This document shows, in pieces, positions 29,246 to 38,429 of a DNA stretch of 64,000 nt (the stretch's first letter is position 1; each line of letters starts with the position of its first letter). Source of the DNA: Synechococcus sp. AG-683-C23 (lineage in GTDB: Bacteria; Cyanobacteriota; Cyanobacteriia; PCC-6307; Cyanobiaceae); the NCBI GenBank assembly GCA_003208835.1, contig QCVD01000005.1:1-64000 (forward strand). The letters are read 5' to 3'. The notes beneath the pieces were generated by a model that had not been told where the DNA came from, ran no database searches, and worked only from the letters and a program-made list of their open reading frames with translations. The translations under genes and the position numbers were made by a program.

Positions 29246-29893
29246 TCATCCTCGGAGAATTCGCAGCGCTGCCATCGCAGCGCCATAACCATTGTCGATA
29301 TTGGTTACCAATAATCCAGGCGCACAACTGGCCAACATTCCTTCAAGGGCAGTGCGACCTCCCTGACTAATGCCATAGCCAACAGAAACCGGCACGCCTA
29401 TCACAGGTTGCGGCACTAAGCCTGTCAGCACAGTGGGTAAAGCCCCTTCCATCCCCGCACAAGCAATCAAAACACGAGCCGTTTGCAGCCTTGGCAGTTG
29501 GTCGAGAAGACGATGCAACCCGGCCACCCCCACGTCCATCACGGCGTCGACCCCGATTCCATGGCATTGCAATGCAAGGGTGGCCTCGGCCACAACCGTG
29601 CGATCGCTGCTGCCGCCACTGATTACTGCCACCTGCGCAGCACCTTCCTCAGGAGTGGGCAACGCGCCCATCGTTAAACAGCGTGCGTGGCTATGGAACA
29701 TCACCTGAGGCAAAGCCGACGCAATTACGCCGGCTTTATTCGGATCAACCCGCGTCACCAACCCCAGCTCGCCGGCATCCTCAAAGCGCTTCAGGATCGC
29801 AATGATCTGACCTGCAGTTTTGTGCTCGCCCCAAATGGCCTCGACCATCCCGAGGCGCCTTCGACGCTGTAGATCGAGTCGGGCATCCAACAT
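29246..29893 (-). CDS. larB: Nickel-pincer cofactor biosynthesis protein LarB
   Basis: VAVISGGSSDRTVVAEA, VGVAGLHRLLDQ, CAGMEGALPTVLTGLV, GVPVSVGYG. Confidence 0.9.
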   Translation of the reverse strand: MLDARLDLQRRRRLGMVEAIWGEHKTAGQIIAILKRFEDAGELGLVTRVDPNKAGVIASALPQVMFHSHARCLTMGALPTPEEGAAQVAVISGGSSDRTVVAEATLALQCHGIGVDAVMDVGVAGLHRLLDQLPRLQTARVLIACAGMEGALPTVLTGLVPQPVIGVPVSVGYGISQGGRTALEGMLASCAPGLLVTNIDNGYGAAMAALRILRG

Positions 29894-30294
29894 CAGCCCG
29901 GCAAGCGAAGCGGCAACAACTCGCCCTCCAACACCAGCGGAAACGGGGATTCCGCAGTGACAGAACGGCCCAATGCGGCGTTCACAACGGAGTCGAATTG
30001 ACGCTGAACCACGTCCACCTCATCGGAGCTGATCGCCTTCCATTGATCACGGGTGGCCCAGTGAATCAACAAGAGACCTTCCTCATGCGCAGGATCCCAG
30101 GCGATGTCGCGTCCGAGGAATCCCTCCTGTTGCTCAAGCCAGGGTTGCCATGTCTGCTGCTCTGCCTCAAGCCAAATCTGCACCTGAGACTCAGGAACCT
30201 TCAAACGCAGTTGTTCAATCACCACCTCACTGGCCAAAGCCTGCCCCGCGAACAGCACAAGGATGGCGAATAGCAGCACAAACTTGCGGATCAT
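29893..30294 (-). CDS. TIGR03792-like exported protein
   Basis: Signal peptide, [42 protein letters not shown]. Confidence 0.75.
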   Translation of the reverse strand: MIRKFVLLFAILVLFAGQALASEVVIEQLRLKVPESQVQIWLEAEQQTWQPWLEQQEGFLGRDIAWDPAHEEGLLLIHWATRDQWKAISSDEVDVVQRQFDSVVNAALGRSVTAESPFPLVLEGELLPLRLPG

Positions 30295-31496
30295 GGCTTC
30301 TGCAAGAGCGCTACGGCATGGCAGCTGATCCCCTCTTCACGGCCTTCCGGACCAAGCGTTTCATTGGTGGTTGCTTTGACGCCAACAGCGTCCTCAGCGA
30401 TGCCGATTCTCGCCGCGAGGTTGGATCGCATGGCCTCGATATGGGTCTTGAGCTTGGGACGCTCTGCAATCACAACAGCATCCAGATTCACCACCTGCCA
30501 GCCCTGATTCCCCACGAGCTGAACCACCTGCTCAAGAAGCATCAAACTGTCGGCACCTTTCCACTTCGGGTCCGTCGGCGGAAAGTATTTACCGATATCG
30601 CCGAGGGATAAAGCGCCAAGAAGGGCATCCATCAACGCATGGACCAAAACATCAGCATCGCTATGGCCATCTAAACCGAGTCCATCGGGATGGTCCAAGG
30701 TCACACCGCCAAGGATTAAGGGTCGACCCTTCACCAACCGGTGCATGTCGTAACCGTTGCCGATACGCAACTGCATGGCGGTGTCATAAGGGTGCTCCAT
30801 TCTCTCGGTTTGCCACCGCGTCCAAAGATCCGGCCGACGGTCCTGGGTTCGCAGCTCACGCTGTTGCTGCCTCCACTTAGCAATCGCTCCATGGTCTCCA
30901 CTACGCAGCACCGCAGGTACCGTCATGCCTCGGAATTCCGCTGGCCGGGTGTAGTGAGGATGTTCCAGCAACACCATGCTGTGACTCTCCTCCACCAGCG
31001 AATCGGGGGCCCCCACCGTCCCTGGGAGCAATCGCACCACACCATTGATCACTGTCATTGCGGGCAATTCCCCGCCGGTGAGCACAAAATCGCCAACCGA
31101 AACCTCTTCATCCGCTAGGCCACGAATGCGTTCATCAAACCCTTCGTAATGCCCACAGAGAAACACCAACTGATCGAACTCGCTCGACCACCGCTGAAAA
31201 TCGTTCTGCTGTAACGGCCGTCCCTGGGGAGACATCAGCAAAACCCTGGAGCGGGGCCAGCGAGGAACCGACTCCATAGCGGCAAACACCGGTTCCGGCT
31301 TGAGCACCATCCCGGCACCACCGCCGTAGGGCACGTCATCCACTTTGCGGTGACGATCGGTGGCGAATTCACGCGGGTTGTGCAGATGCATCTCCGCAAT
31401 CCCAGCGGAGAAGGCTCGGCCAATCACCCCCAACTCCAGCAAGGGAGCAAACGCCTGGGGAGCCAGGGTCACCACATCGAGGCGATAGGTCGCCAT
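30291..31496 (-). CDS. trmD-ispF: TrmD (tRNA m1G37 methyltransferase) and IspF (MECDP synthase) in one ORF
   Basis: TrmD motifs [38 protein letters not shown]; IspF from Met at 30776: [25 protein letters not shown]...[18 protein letters not shown]. No stop between. Confidence 0.9.
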   Translation of the reverse strand: MATYRLDVVTLAPQAFAPLLELGVIGRAFSAGIAEMHLHNPREFATDRHRKVDDVPYGGGAGMVLKPEPVFAAMESVPRWPRSRVLLMSPQGRPLQQNDFQRWSSEFDQLVFLCGHYEGFDERIRGLADEEVSVGDFVLTGGELPAMTVINGVVRLLPGTVGAPDSLVEESHSMVLLEHPHYTRPAEFRGMTVPAVLRSGDHGAIAKWRQQQRELRTQDRRPDLWTRWQTERMEHPYDTAMQLRIGNGYDMHRLVKGRPLILGGVTLDHPDGLGLDGHSDADVLVHALMDALLGALSLGDIGKYFPPTDPKWKGADSLMLLEQVVQLVGNQGWQVVNLDAVVIAERPKLKTHIEAMRSNLAARIGIAEDAVGVKATTNETLGPEGREEGISCHAVALLQKP

Positions 31497-31502
31497 GTCG
31501 TC

Positions 31503-31967
31503 TTAGGCGGAGGGCTTCGAAACCCGGCGGATATCGGTGCAAAAGCTTCCCTGCAGGGGAACACCCTCACCATCCACTGCCGTGGTGCTGCGCAAACGCA
31601 AATTCACACGCGTGAACCAAATGCGCTCCTGCACCAAAACACCATCGGGTTTCGCGAGGTTGAGTTCCATGCTGCCATCGGGCCAAAAGCGCCAGGTCCC
31701 CGCAGGCTCACCATTACGCGATAAACCACCATCCTCTGCAAACGAAAGGATGCTGGTGTCTCCACTGGGGGGTTGCACGACCAGTTGCCCCAGACCAGAA
31801 GGTTGCGTGGCTTCACAACGCACCGTTAGCTCCCCACGTTCACTGCTGTGCCATTCATCGTCACCCTCCATGGACAGCTCAAAACAGCTGCGCAAACTCA
31901 TCCATTGCCCATCGCAAAGGGCAAGAAAAGTGGCTGGATCAGCAGGAGGGAAGGGTTGTTCACTCAT
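31503..31967 (-). CDS. CpcS/CpeS-like phycobiliprotein lyase
   Basis: FLALCDGQWMSLRSCFEL...ERIWFTRVNLRLRSTTAV typical of CpcS/CpeS lipocalin-fold lyases. Confidence 0.75.
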   Translation of the reverse strand: MSEQPFPPADPATFLALCDGQWMSLRSCFELSMEGDDEWHSSERGELTVRCEATQPSGLGQLVVQPPSGDTSILSFAEDGGLSRNGEPAGTWRFWPDGSMELNLAKPDGVLVQERIWFTRVNLRLRSTTAVDGEGVPLQGSFCTDIRRVSKPSA

Positions 31968-31989
31968 CAGATCATTCTCTCAGCCAGCT

Positions 31990-32940
31990 TCACCAGGTGA
32001 TGGGCAAAAACGGATACGGCCGATTCCATCCATAAAGAGCCAGACGCTGCTGCCCGGGAACAGCTGCACCACGACGGTGGAAGCCGAACACATCAGCGAG
32101 CACAAGGGTATTGGCGGGACATGTCACGGCCACTGGCTGTGGCAGGCCAAGGCTGGCCAATGCCTCGTGTCGGATCCGAAAAGACCCCGAAACGTCGGGT
32201 TGACGGCGATGCAACAGCGCCGCATCAGCAGTGGATTGTTCCCAGCGCAAACGAACTAGATCCAAACGGTGACTGCCGGGGACGTACTCAAACGGACCGT
32301 CATCACGCTCAACAGGACGCAAGAACAACCAAAACTTCAGCGCACGAAAAAACGTATCGCGATGCAAATCTTTCTGGAGGTCTGGCGTTTCGGTCTCCTC
32401 TCCATGGACGGTTAGGTACACATCCACCTTGTGATGATCCATCGGCAAACCAATCACCTGCCGAGAACAGGACGACAAGCGAGGGTCATGGCATGCCGCG
32501 GCCGTCTGGGGCAGCACCAACGGATCGATATGGAGAAAGCGGTTAAGGGTGCCGCCATCGAACCGATCAAAGCCACCGGAGAAGGGTTGCTTGGGTTGAA
32601 ATCCCACACGGTCATTCACCGGCAACGGATGCTGGTGCCCCATGTCGCGCACCAGCGACTCCACCTCATCGCGCAACACCTCGAATTGGCCGGTGGGGAG
32701 GAAATTATTGATCACGACAAAGCCGTCTCGCTTGAGATCGTCACAGCGACCCGGTTTCAACCACTGCCGCCAAGTGCAAAGGGCTTCGGCGAGGTTGACC
32801 CGTTGACGATGTAGCTGAAGCTGCCGGTTCAGGACGGGATGACCCACCCAAGGATCCCGAAAGCTCTTGGTGCGCGTCAGCAAAGAGAGCATGGTTTGAG
32901 CGTAGATCGGACTGAATCGCCGCTCAAAAATCACCCCCGC
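31990..32940 (-). CDS. Phytanoyl-CoA dioxygenase (PhyH)-like protein
   Basis: LHRDTFFRALKFWLFLRPVERDDGPFEYVPGSHRLD (Fe/2OG HxD region) and DVFGFHRRGAAVPGQQRLALYG. Confidence 0.8.
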   Translation of the reverse strand, partial: AGVIFERRFSPIYAQTMLSLLTRTKSFRDPWVGHPVLNRQLQLHRQRVNLAEALCTWRQWLKPGRCDDLKRDGFVVINNFLPTGQFEVLRDEVESLVRDMGHQHPLPVNDRVGFQPKQPFSGGFDRFDGGTLNRFLHIDPLVLPQTAAACHDPRLSSCSRQVIGLPMDHHKVDVYLTVHGEETETPDLQKDLHRDTFFRALKFWLFLRPVERDDGPFEYVPGSHRLDLVRLRWEQSTADAALLHRRQPDVSGSFRIRHEALASLGLPQPVAVTCPANTLVLADVFGFHRRGAAVPGQQRLALYGWNRPYPFLPITW

Positions 32941-33883
32941 CATATCCCAACTCAGCCAAGCGATGGGGCTTACTTCGCCAATCAGGCACAACCTTCACAA
33001 ACAACTCCAGATAAACCGAACCATCGATCAACGTTTGCATCTGGAGCCTTGCTCCCTGACCAATCGTTTTGAGCATGGCGCCGCCCTTGCCGATCAGGAT
33101 GCCTTTCTGGCTTTTCCGTTCCACCAGCACCGTGGCCAAAACAGCCGTCCGACCAGGGTTTTTGCCCTTAGGTGGAATGTCTTCGACGCGATCGATCGTG
33201 ACAGCAACGCTATGGGGCACCTCTTCACGGGTGTGAAGGAGCACCTGTTCACGAATCAACTCCCCCAAAAGAACGCGTTCCGGCTGATCCGTGACCATGT
33301 CTGGCGGATACAGCTGCGGTCCCAAGGGAAGCTGCTCAGCCATCGCCACGGACAGCTCAGGACAACCCTCCCCAGATATCGCACTGCAGCGATGCACCGG
33401 CCAATGGGTTTCCGCCAGTAGTTCGTCGTAACTCGCCGCCGCCTGCTCCTGATGATCGGCCGCAACCAGATCCCATTTATTTAAAGCAACCAACACGGGC
33501 AGCGACTGCTGCCTCAGCAGATTCACGATGAAGGCATCGCCGCGCCCAGGCCGCTCACACCCCTCGAGAAGAAACAGCACCAGATCAACCTCTCCAATCG
33601 CGCTTCGGGCGCTGTGGACCAGCCGTTCGCCCAAAAGGTGATGGGGCTTATGAATTCCTGGGGTATCCACCAGCACCATCTGGGACTCCGCCGTGGTGAG
33701 GATGGCGCGCAAGCGGTTTCGTGTGGTTTGAGCCACTGGCGATGTGATCGCCACTTTTTCCCCCACCAGCTTGTTGAGCAACGTGGATTTCCCAACGTTA
33801 GGGCGACCGATCAGGGCGATAAACCCGGACCGGTAGTCGACTGGCGCTTGGGCTTGAAGCATGAAATTAGTCTGCGGGTTCAT
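32924..33883 (-). CDS. era: GTPase Era
   Basis: GRPNVGKSTLLNKLVGEKVAITSPVAQTTRNR, DTPGIHKPHHLLGE, KH domain. Confidence 0.95.
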   Translation of the reverse strand: MNPQTNFMLQAQAPVDYRSGFIALIGRPNVGKSTLLNKLVGEKVAITSPVAQTTRNRLRAILTTAESQMVLVDTPGIHKPHHLLGERLVHSARSAIGEVDLVLFLLEGCERPGRGDAFIVNLLRQQSLPVLVALNKWDLVAADHQEQAAASYDELLAETHWPVHRCSAISGEGCPELSVAMAEQLPLGPQLYPPDMVTDQPERVLLGELIREQVLLHTREEVPHSVAVTIDRVEDIPPKGKNPGRTAVLATVLVERKSQKGILIGKGGAMLKTIGQGARLQMQTLIDGSVYLELFVKVVPDWRSKPHRLAELGYGGGDF

Positions 33884-33964
33884 GGGCCAGGTGCGATACC
33901 CATGGCGAAGCCAGACAGAGCTGATGATGGAGCCATAGCCTGATCACAGTGGCAATGCAGGGCC

Positions 33965-34486
33965 ATGCCGAATCAACAGCCCACATTTCAACAGGCGATG
34001 GAGATCACAGCCACTTGGCTGCAGCAATGGGACAACGAAGAGATCAGCGATGAAGTCCTCGCAGACCGCATCGGTGAAATGGTGGCGAGCCGCGATGGGG
34101 CGCGAGGATTTTTTGTGGTGACGCTCGCAGGAGATAGCGCCCTAATGGATCGCATCCCTGATGTGGTGGCGGGTCAGCTGCGCAGTGCTGGGCGTGATGT
34201 GGTGGACCTCAGCGTTCGCAATTTGGCCATGAGCACAGCAATGGCAGTGCATCACAAGCGCAGTGGAGATCAAAATCAGCAAGCCGGATCGGAACGGGTC
34301 ACGTTCCGCTGCACAGAATTACTGCGGCTATTAGAGCCGATCCTCGTGAAGGAACGCTTGGAGCAGCTGCTCGAAGCCACCATCGACAACAGCGGTGCTG
34401 ACGTTTCCTTCTTGGAAAGATGGGGCTATGACGACGAACAAAAACGTGCCATTAGCACCTGTGTGTATGACATCGCAGCGGCTTAA
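33965..34486 (+). CDS. Conserved hypothetical protein
   Basis: 173 aa ORF, no overlap with other genes; followed by a terminator. Confidence 0.75.
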   Translation: MPNQQPTFQQAMEITATWLQQWDNEEISDEVLADRIGEMVASRDGARGFFVVTLAGDSALMDRIPDVVAGQLRSAGRDVVDLSVRNLAMSTAMAVHHKRSGDQNQQAGSERVTFRCTELLRLLEPILVKERLEQLLEATIDNSGADVSFLERWGYDDEQKRAISTCVYDIAAA

Positions 34487-34522
34487 GTGCAAACCTGACC
34501 ACCAAAAATGAGATAAAGACAC

Positions 34523-34551
34523 AAAAAAACCCCGAGAATGTCGGGGTTTTT
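34523..34551. terminator. Bidirectional Rho-independent terminator
   Basis: AAAAAACCCCGA-GAATG-TCGGGGTTTTT between convergent genes. Confidence 0.9.
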
Positions 34552-34582
34552 AATGAAATAAATGAATGGGCCCGTGAATCAT

Positions 34583-35314
34583 TTAGTCGCGGCGACCGCC
34601 ACCGTTCAAAACAATGATCAACCGGAGAATGAAAATAAACAGGTTGATGTAAGTGAGATACATGCTCAGGGCACCGGCCAAATATTGGTCGTCCCGATAG
34701 GCGCGGGGCATCGTGTAGAAGTCCACAAAAGCGGCTCCCACAAACAGGATCGTGCCAAAACCTGCGATCAGCAGCTCAAAGCTGGTGCCATGGAACATTG
34801 CTGGGGCGAAGATCCCACCAACGAATTGAACGACCATCGCCAAAATGAGGCCGATCAAGCCAAGACCCACCGCACCCGAAAGGGCTTGGCCAACGCTGTC
34901 GCTCATGCGACGGCCAACGATGGAAGCGATGACGAATGTGATCCCGGTCGCCAGGGCCGCAGTGCCAACGGCTCCAACACCAGCCACAGCTCCGGCGAAA
35001 GCCACCAGTCCACTCAAGGTGAAACCAGTGATCAAGCTGTAGACCGCTAGAAGGGGTAACGCCACGGCGTTATTGCCCTTCATTGCCACATTTTGGGCAA
35101 CAAAAAAGAGAATCAAATTGCCAATTAACGCCACCCAGAACAGGGGCATAAAGATTGGCGTAGCGATCAAGGTGAGACCGCCAAGCACTCCCAAAGAGGT
35201 GAGCACCATGCCACCGCCCACATAAGGCAAAGCCTTATTGACGACGTTGGGTCCGACAAGAGCACTGGATTGCGCCTCGCGGATGGCTTGTTGAAAATTG
35301 CTGCTAGCTGGCAT
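34583..35314 (-). CDS. Bax inhibitor-1/YccA family membrane protein
   Basis: Seven hydrophobic segments, C-terminal YLTYINLFIFILRLI typical of the UPF0005/BI-1 family. Confidence 0.85.
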   Translation of the reverse strand: MPASSNFQQAIREAQSSALVGPNVVNKALPYVGGGMVLTSLGVLGGLTLIATPIFMPLFWVALIGNLILFFVAQNVAMKGNNAVALPLLAVYSLITGFTLSGLVAFAGAVAGVGAVGTAALATGITFVIASIVGRRMSDSVGQALSGAVGLGLIGLILAMVVQFVGGIFAPAMFHGTSFELLIAGFGTILFVGAAFVDFYTMPRAYRDDQYLAGALSMYLTYINLFIFILRLIIVLNGGGRRD

Positions 35315-35380
35315 GTCGACCAGACCACATTGCTGACCTCACTTTGACAGTGGTGACAATGAGATGGGGTGTGGATCTCC

Positions 35381-36328
35381 CTATCGACGCACAATCCGAG
35401 ACGAGGGCCTAGCCAGCCCTTGTTCCTCTCGTTGTTCAATCCGTTGCTCATCAAGGCGGGCGTAGGCCTCCACAACGCGTTGAACCAATGGATGACGCAC
35501 CACGTCCGCCGAGGTCAAACGGCAAACAGCAACCCCTGCAACGCCTTCTAATACTTCAGAGGCCTCCTCAAGACCACTCAACTGATTGTGAGGAAGATCC
35601 ACTTGGGTGACATCTCCCGTAACCACCATGCGCGACCGCTCTCCCAAACGGGTGAGCACCATGCGCATTTGGGATGGTGTGGTGTTTTGAGCCTCATCCA
35701 GGATCACAAACGCATCATTGAGCGTGCGTCCGCGCATGTAAGCCAGGGGTGCCACCTCAATCACGCCTTTGTCCAATAAACCTGCCGTCTTGTCGGCTCC
35801 AAGCAGGCAGTGCAATGCGTCGTAGAGCGGTCGCAGGTAAGGATCCACTTTTTGCTGAAGATCCCCTGGCAAGAAACCAAGCCGTTCACCTGCTTCCACC
35901 GCCGGTCTGGTCAAAATCAAACGATCAACCTTGCGTTCAGTCAGCATGCGCACCGCCAAAACGGCGGCCAAAAATGTTTTTCCTGTTCCTGCCGGCCCTA
36001 GAGCGAACGTGAGATCGTGACGCTCCATCGCATCCACATAACTCTTTTGTCGCAGGGTGCGCGGTCTCAAGGTGTTGCCCTGCGGACTTCGCACCAAAAC
36101 TTGCTCTGCCATGGCGGAGTGGTCGTCGCCGCGACCTGTGTTCAGTGCCCCAAGAGCCGATTGAAGATCAACGGAGGACACCGCTTGACCGTCTTGCCAA
36201 ATGGGGCGAACCAACTCGACAACAGACGCAGCTCTCTCAATCTGGGCAGCTCGACCGGAAATCACCAGTTGAAGACCGCGCAAGACGACTGAAGCCCCTG
36301 TGAGGGCCTCGAGTCGGTGCAACGTCAC
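35381..36328 (-). CDS. phoH: PhoH family ATPase (start may lie upstream, up to ~36420)
   Basis: GPAGTGKTFLAAVLAV, AFVILDEAQNTTPSQMRMVLTRLGERSRMVVTGD. Confidence 0.92.
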   Translation of the reverse strand: MTLHRLEALTGASVVLRGLQLVISGRAAQIERAASVVELVRPIWQDGQAVSSVDLQSALGALNTGRGDDHSAMAEQVLVRSPQGNTLRPRTLRQKSYVDAMERHDLTFALGPAGTGKTFLAAVLAVRMLTERKVDRLILTRPAVEAGERLGFLPGDLQQKVDPYLRPLYDALHCLLGADKTAGLLDKGVIEVAPLAYMRGRTLNDAFVILDEAQNTTPSQMRMVLTRLGERSRMVVTGDVTQVDLPHNQLSGLEEASEVLEGVAGVAVCRLTSADVVRHPLVQRVVEAYARLDEQRIEQREEQGLARPSSRIVRR

Positions 36329-36420
36329 TTCAGCTTCCCCGGCAATGGCGAGGGCAGCTTCAGGATCAGGAAGGTCGAGGACGAAACGACCGCGGTCGCC
36401 CTTATCGGGAGCTGAGGTGA

Positions 36421-36816
36421 TCAGCCTTCCGACGATTCAGCATCAGCAGCGGGAGCCTCAGCTTCAGCAGCAGCAGCAGCGGCCTTGGCCTCGGCTGCAT
36501 CCTTTGCTGCCTGTTTTGCAGCAGCTTCGCGCTTAGCGGTTTGCTTGGCTTGACCAACGGTGACGGAAGAGCGCACCGTTTTTTCGATCAAACCACCCCG
36601 CTCTAGAAGGGTGCGAACGATATCTGTTGGCTGGGCACCCTGACTCAGACGCTCGCGAATGGCCTCAGTATCCAAGCGAGTTTCCTTGGTTCTGGGGTTG
36701 TAGAAGCCAAGCTCCTGTAGTGGGCGACCGTCTCGTCGAGACGTGCTGTTGCAGGCCACGAGGCGGAAGCTCGCTTCCCGCTTCTTACCAAACCGCTTCA
36801 GGCGGAGCTTGATCAT
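36421..36816 (-). CDS. rpsP: 30S ribosomal protein S16
   Basis: [45 protein letters not shown]. Confidence 0.95.
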   Translation of the reverse strand: MIKLRLKRFGKKREASFRLVACNSTSRRDGRPLQELGFYNPRTKETRLDTEAIRERLSQGAQPTDIVRTLLERGGLIEKTVRSSVTVGQAKQTAKREAAAKQAAKDAAEAKAAAAAAEAEAPAADAESSEG

Positions 36817-36895
36817 CGTGGCCCTGGTGTGAAATGTGGTGGAGGTTCAAGCTGAGCTATTCAGCCCGCCGAAAAACCACCATACCGGTTCACGC

Positions 36896-38374
36896 TCAGA
36901 GTTCTCCGAAGCCCTTCTTTTTCTTGGCTGGACGTTGACGTTTCGGGGGGCCACCACGGCCAGCACCGGAGGGCATTCCTGGCATTCCTGGCATTCCCGG
37001 CATGCCACCCATCCCTGGCATCCCGCCCATTCCTGGCATTCCCGGCGTGCCACCCATCCCTGGCATTCCTGGCATGTTTCCGCGGCTCATCTGCTGCATG
37101 AAGCCCCGCATCTTCTGGAAATCAGCCAGAACCTTGTCCACATCTGCGGGCTGGTGGCCACTCCCGGCAGCAATACGACGGCGCCTGCTCGGCTGAGAGG
37201 CCAGCAACTCCGGCTGACATCGCTCGCTCTCTGTCATTGAGCCAATCATGGCCTCGACGCGCTTGAGCTGGTCCTCTCCCTGTTTGAGCATGCCGTCATC
37301 GATCTTGTTCATGCCGGGGATCATTTTCATCAGCCCGCCAAGGGATCCCATCCTCTTGATCAGACGCATCTGCTGAAGAAAATCAGAAAAGTCGAACGAC
37401 GCCTCCTGCAGCTTCTTCTGCATTTTTTCAACGTCGGCGAGTTCGACCTCTTTCTGAGCCTTCTCCACCAACGTGAGCACATCCCCCATGCCGAGGATGC
37501 GGCTCGCCATCCGCTCTGGATGGAACGGTTGCAACGCCTCGACCTTTTCACCGGTGCCGATGAACTTGATCGGCTGACCGCTCACTTTGCGGATGGACAG
37601 CGCCGCACCACCGCGGGAATCGCCATCGAGCTTGGTCAGCACCGCCCCGGTAATGCCTACTTGCTCATGGAAAGCACGGGTCAGTTCAGCCGCTTCCTGG
37701 CCAATCATCGAATCCACCACCAGCAGCACCTCATCGGGCTGCACAGCGGAGCGAATTCGCACCATCTCCCCCATCATTTCGGTGTCGATCTGAAGGCGGC
37801 CGGCGGTGTCGACCAGAAGGGTGTCGTACCCCTCCGCCTTCGCCTTCGCCAAACCGGCTGCAGCGATCTCTTCAGGCTTTGCGTCTGTTCCCAGACTGAA
37901 CACATCAACACCAATCTGCCCACCCAGGGTTTTCAACTGCTCGATGGCAGCAGGGCGATACACGTCAGCACCCACCATCAGAGAGCGACGGCCCTGATCT
38001 TTGAGATGCAGGCCAAGCTTTGCCGTTGCCGTGGTCTTACCGGCCCCCTGAAGGCCGGCCATCAAAACCACCGTGGGTGCCTCGGAGGCCTGGGCGAGGG
38101 GGGCGTTGTCTCCACCCATCACATCCACCAGTTGATCGTGAACCACCTGGATGAACTTCTGGTCGGGGCTCACCCCACGCACCACCTCAGCGCCGACGGC
38201 CTTGTCTCGGACCTCGGCAACAAAATCCTTAACCACCGGAAGGCTGACATCGGCTTCGAGCAGCGCGCGACGAACCTCCTTCAGAGCCCCATCAACATTG
38301 GTTTCGCTGATCTTGTCCTGGCCTCTCAGCCCTTTGACTGCATCTTCAAAGCGGGCTGACAGCTCGTCAAACAT
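36896..38374 (-). CDS. ffh: Signal recognition particle protein Ffh
   Basis: GLQGAGKTTATAKLG, DTAGRLQID, TKLDGDSRGGAALS, Met-rich M domain. Confidence 0.96.
   Translation of the reverse strand: MFDELSARFEDAVKGLRGQDKISETNVDGALKEVRRALLEADVSLPVVKDFVAEVRDKAVGAEVVRGVSPDQKFIQVVHDQLVDVMGGDNAPLAQASEAPTVVLMAGLQGAGKTTATAKLGLHLKDQGRRSLMVGADVYRPAAIEQLKTLGGQIGVDVFSLGTDAKPEEIAAAGLAKAKAEGYDTLLVDTAGRLQIDTEMMGEMVRIRSAVQPDEVLLVVDSMIGQEAAELTRAFHEQVGITGAVLTKLDGDSRGGAALSIRKVSGQPIKFIGTGEKVEALQPFHPERMASRILGMGDVLTLVEKAQKEVELADVEKMQKKLQEASFDFSDFLQQMRLIKRMGSLGGLMKMIPGMNKIDDGMLKQGEDQLKRVEAMIGSMTESERCQPELLASQPSRRRRIAAGSGHQPADVDKVLADFQKMRGFMQQMSRGNMPGMPGMGGTPGMPGMGGMPGMGGMPGMPGMPGMPSGAGRGGPPKRQRPAKKKKGFGEL
36973..37078 (-). 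repeat. Tandem Met-Pro-Gly coding repeat in ffh
   Basis: Repeated GGCATTCC[TC]GGCAT / CCCATCCCTGGCAT units encoding MPGMPGMGGMPGMGG.... Confidence 0.85.
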
Positions 38375-38429
38375 TGCGGGACCATGACTGGCTCAATGCA
38401 GTGATCGTAAAAAGCGACTCGCCAATTGC

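Noticed and set aside
36973-37078. Tandem repeats considered as a CRISPR-like array
   Set aside because: Short contiguous in-frame repeats encoding MPG in ffh; no spacers and no cas genes. No CRISPR array seen in the window.
37520-38359. 279-aa plus-strand ORF opposite ffh
   Set aside because: Antisense to a strongly conserved Ffh GTPase domain; no recognisable motif.
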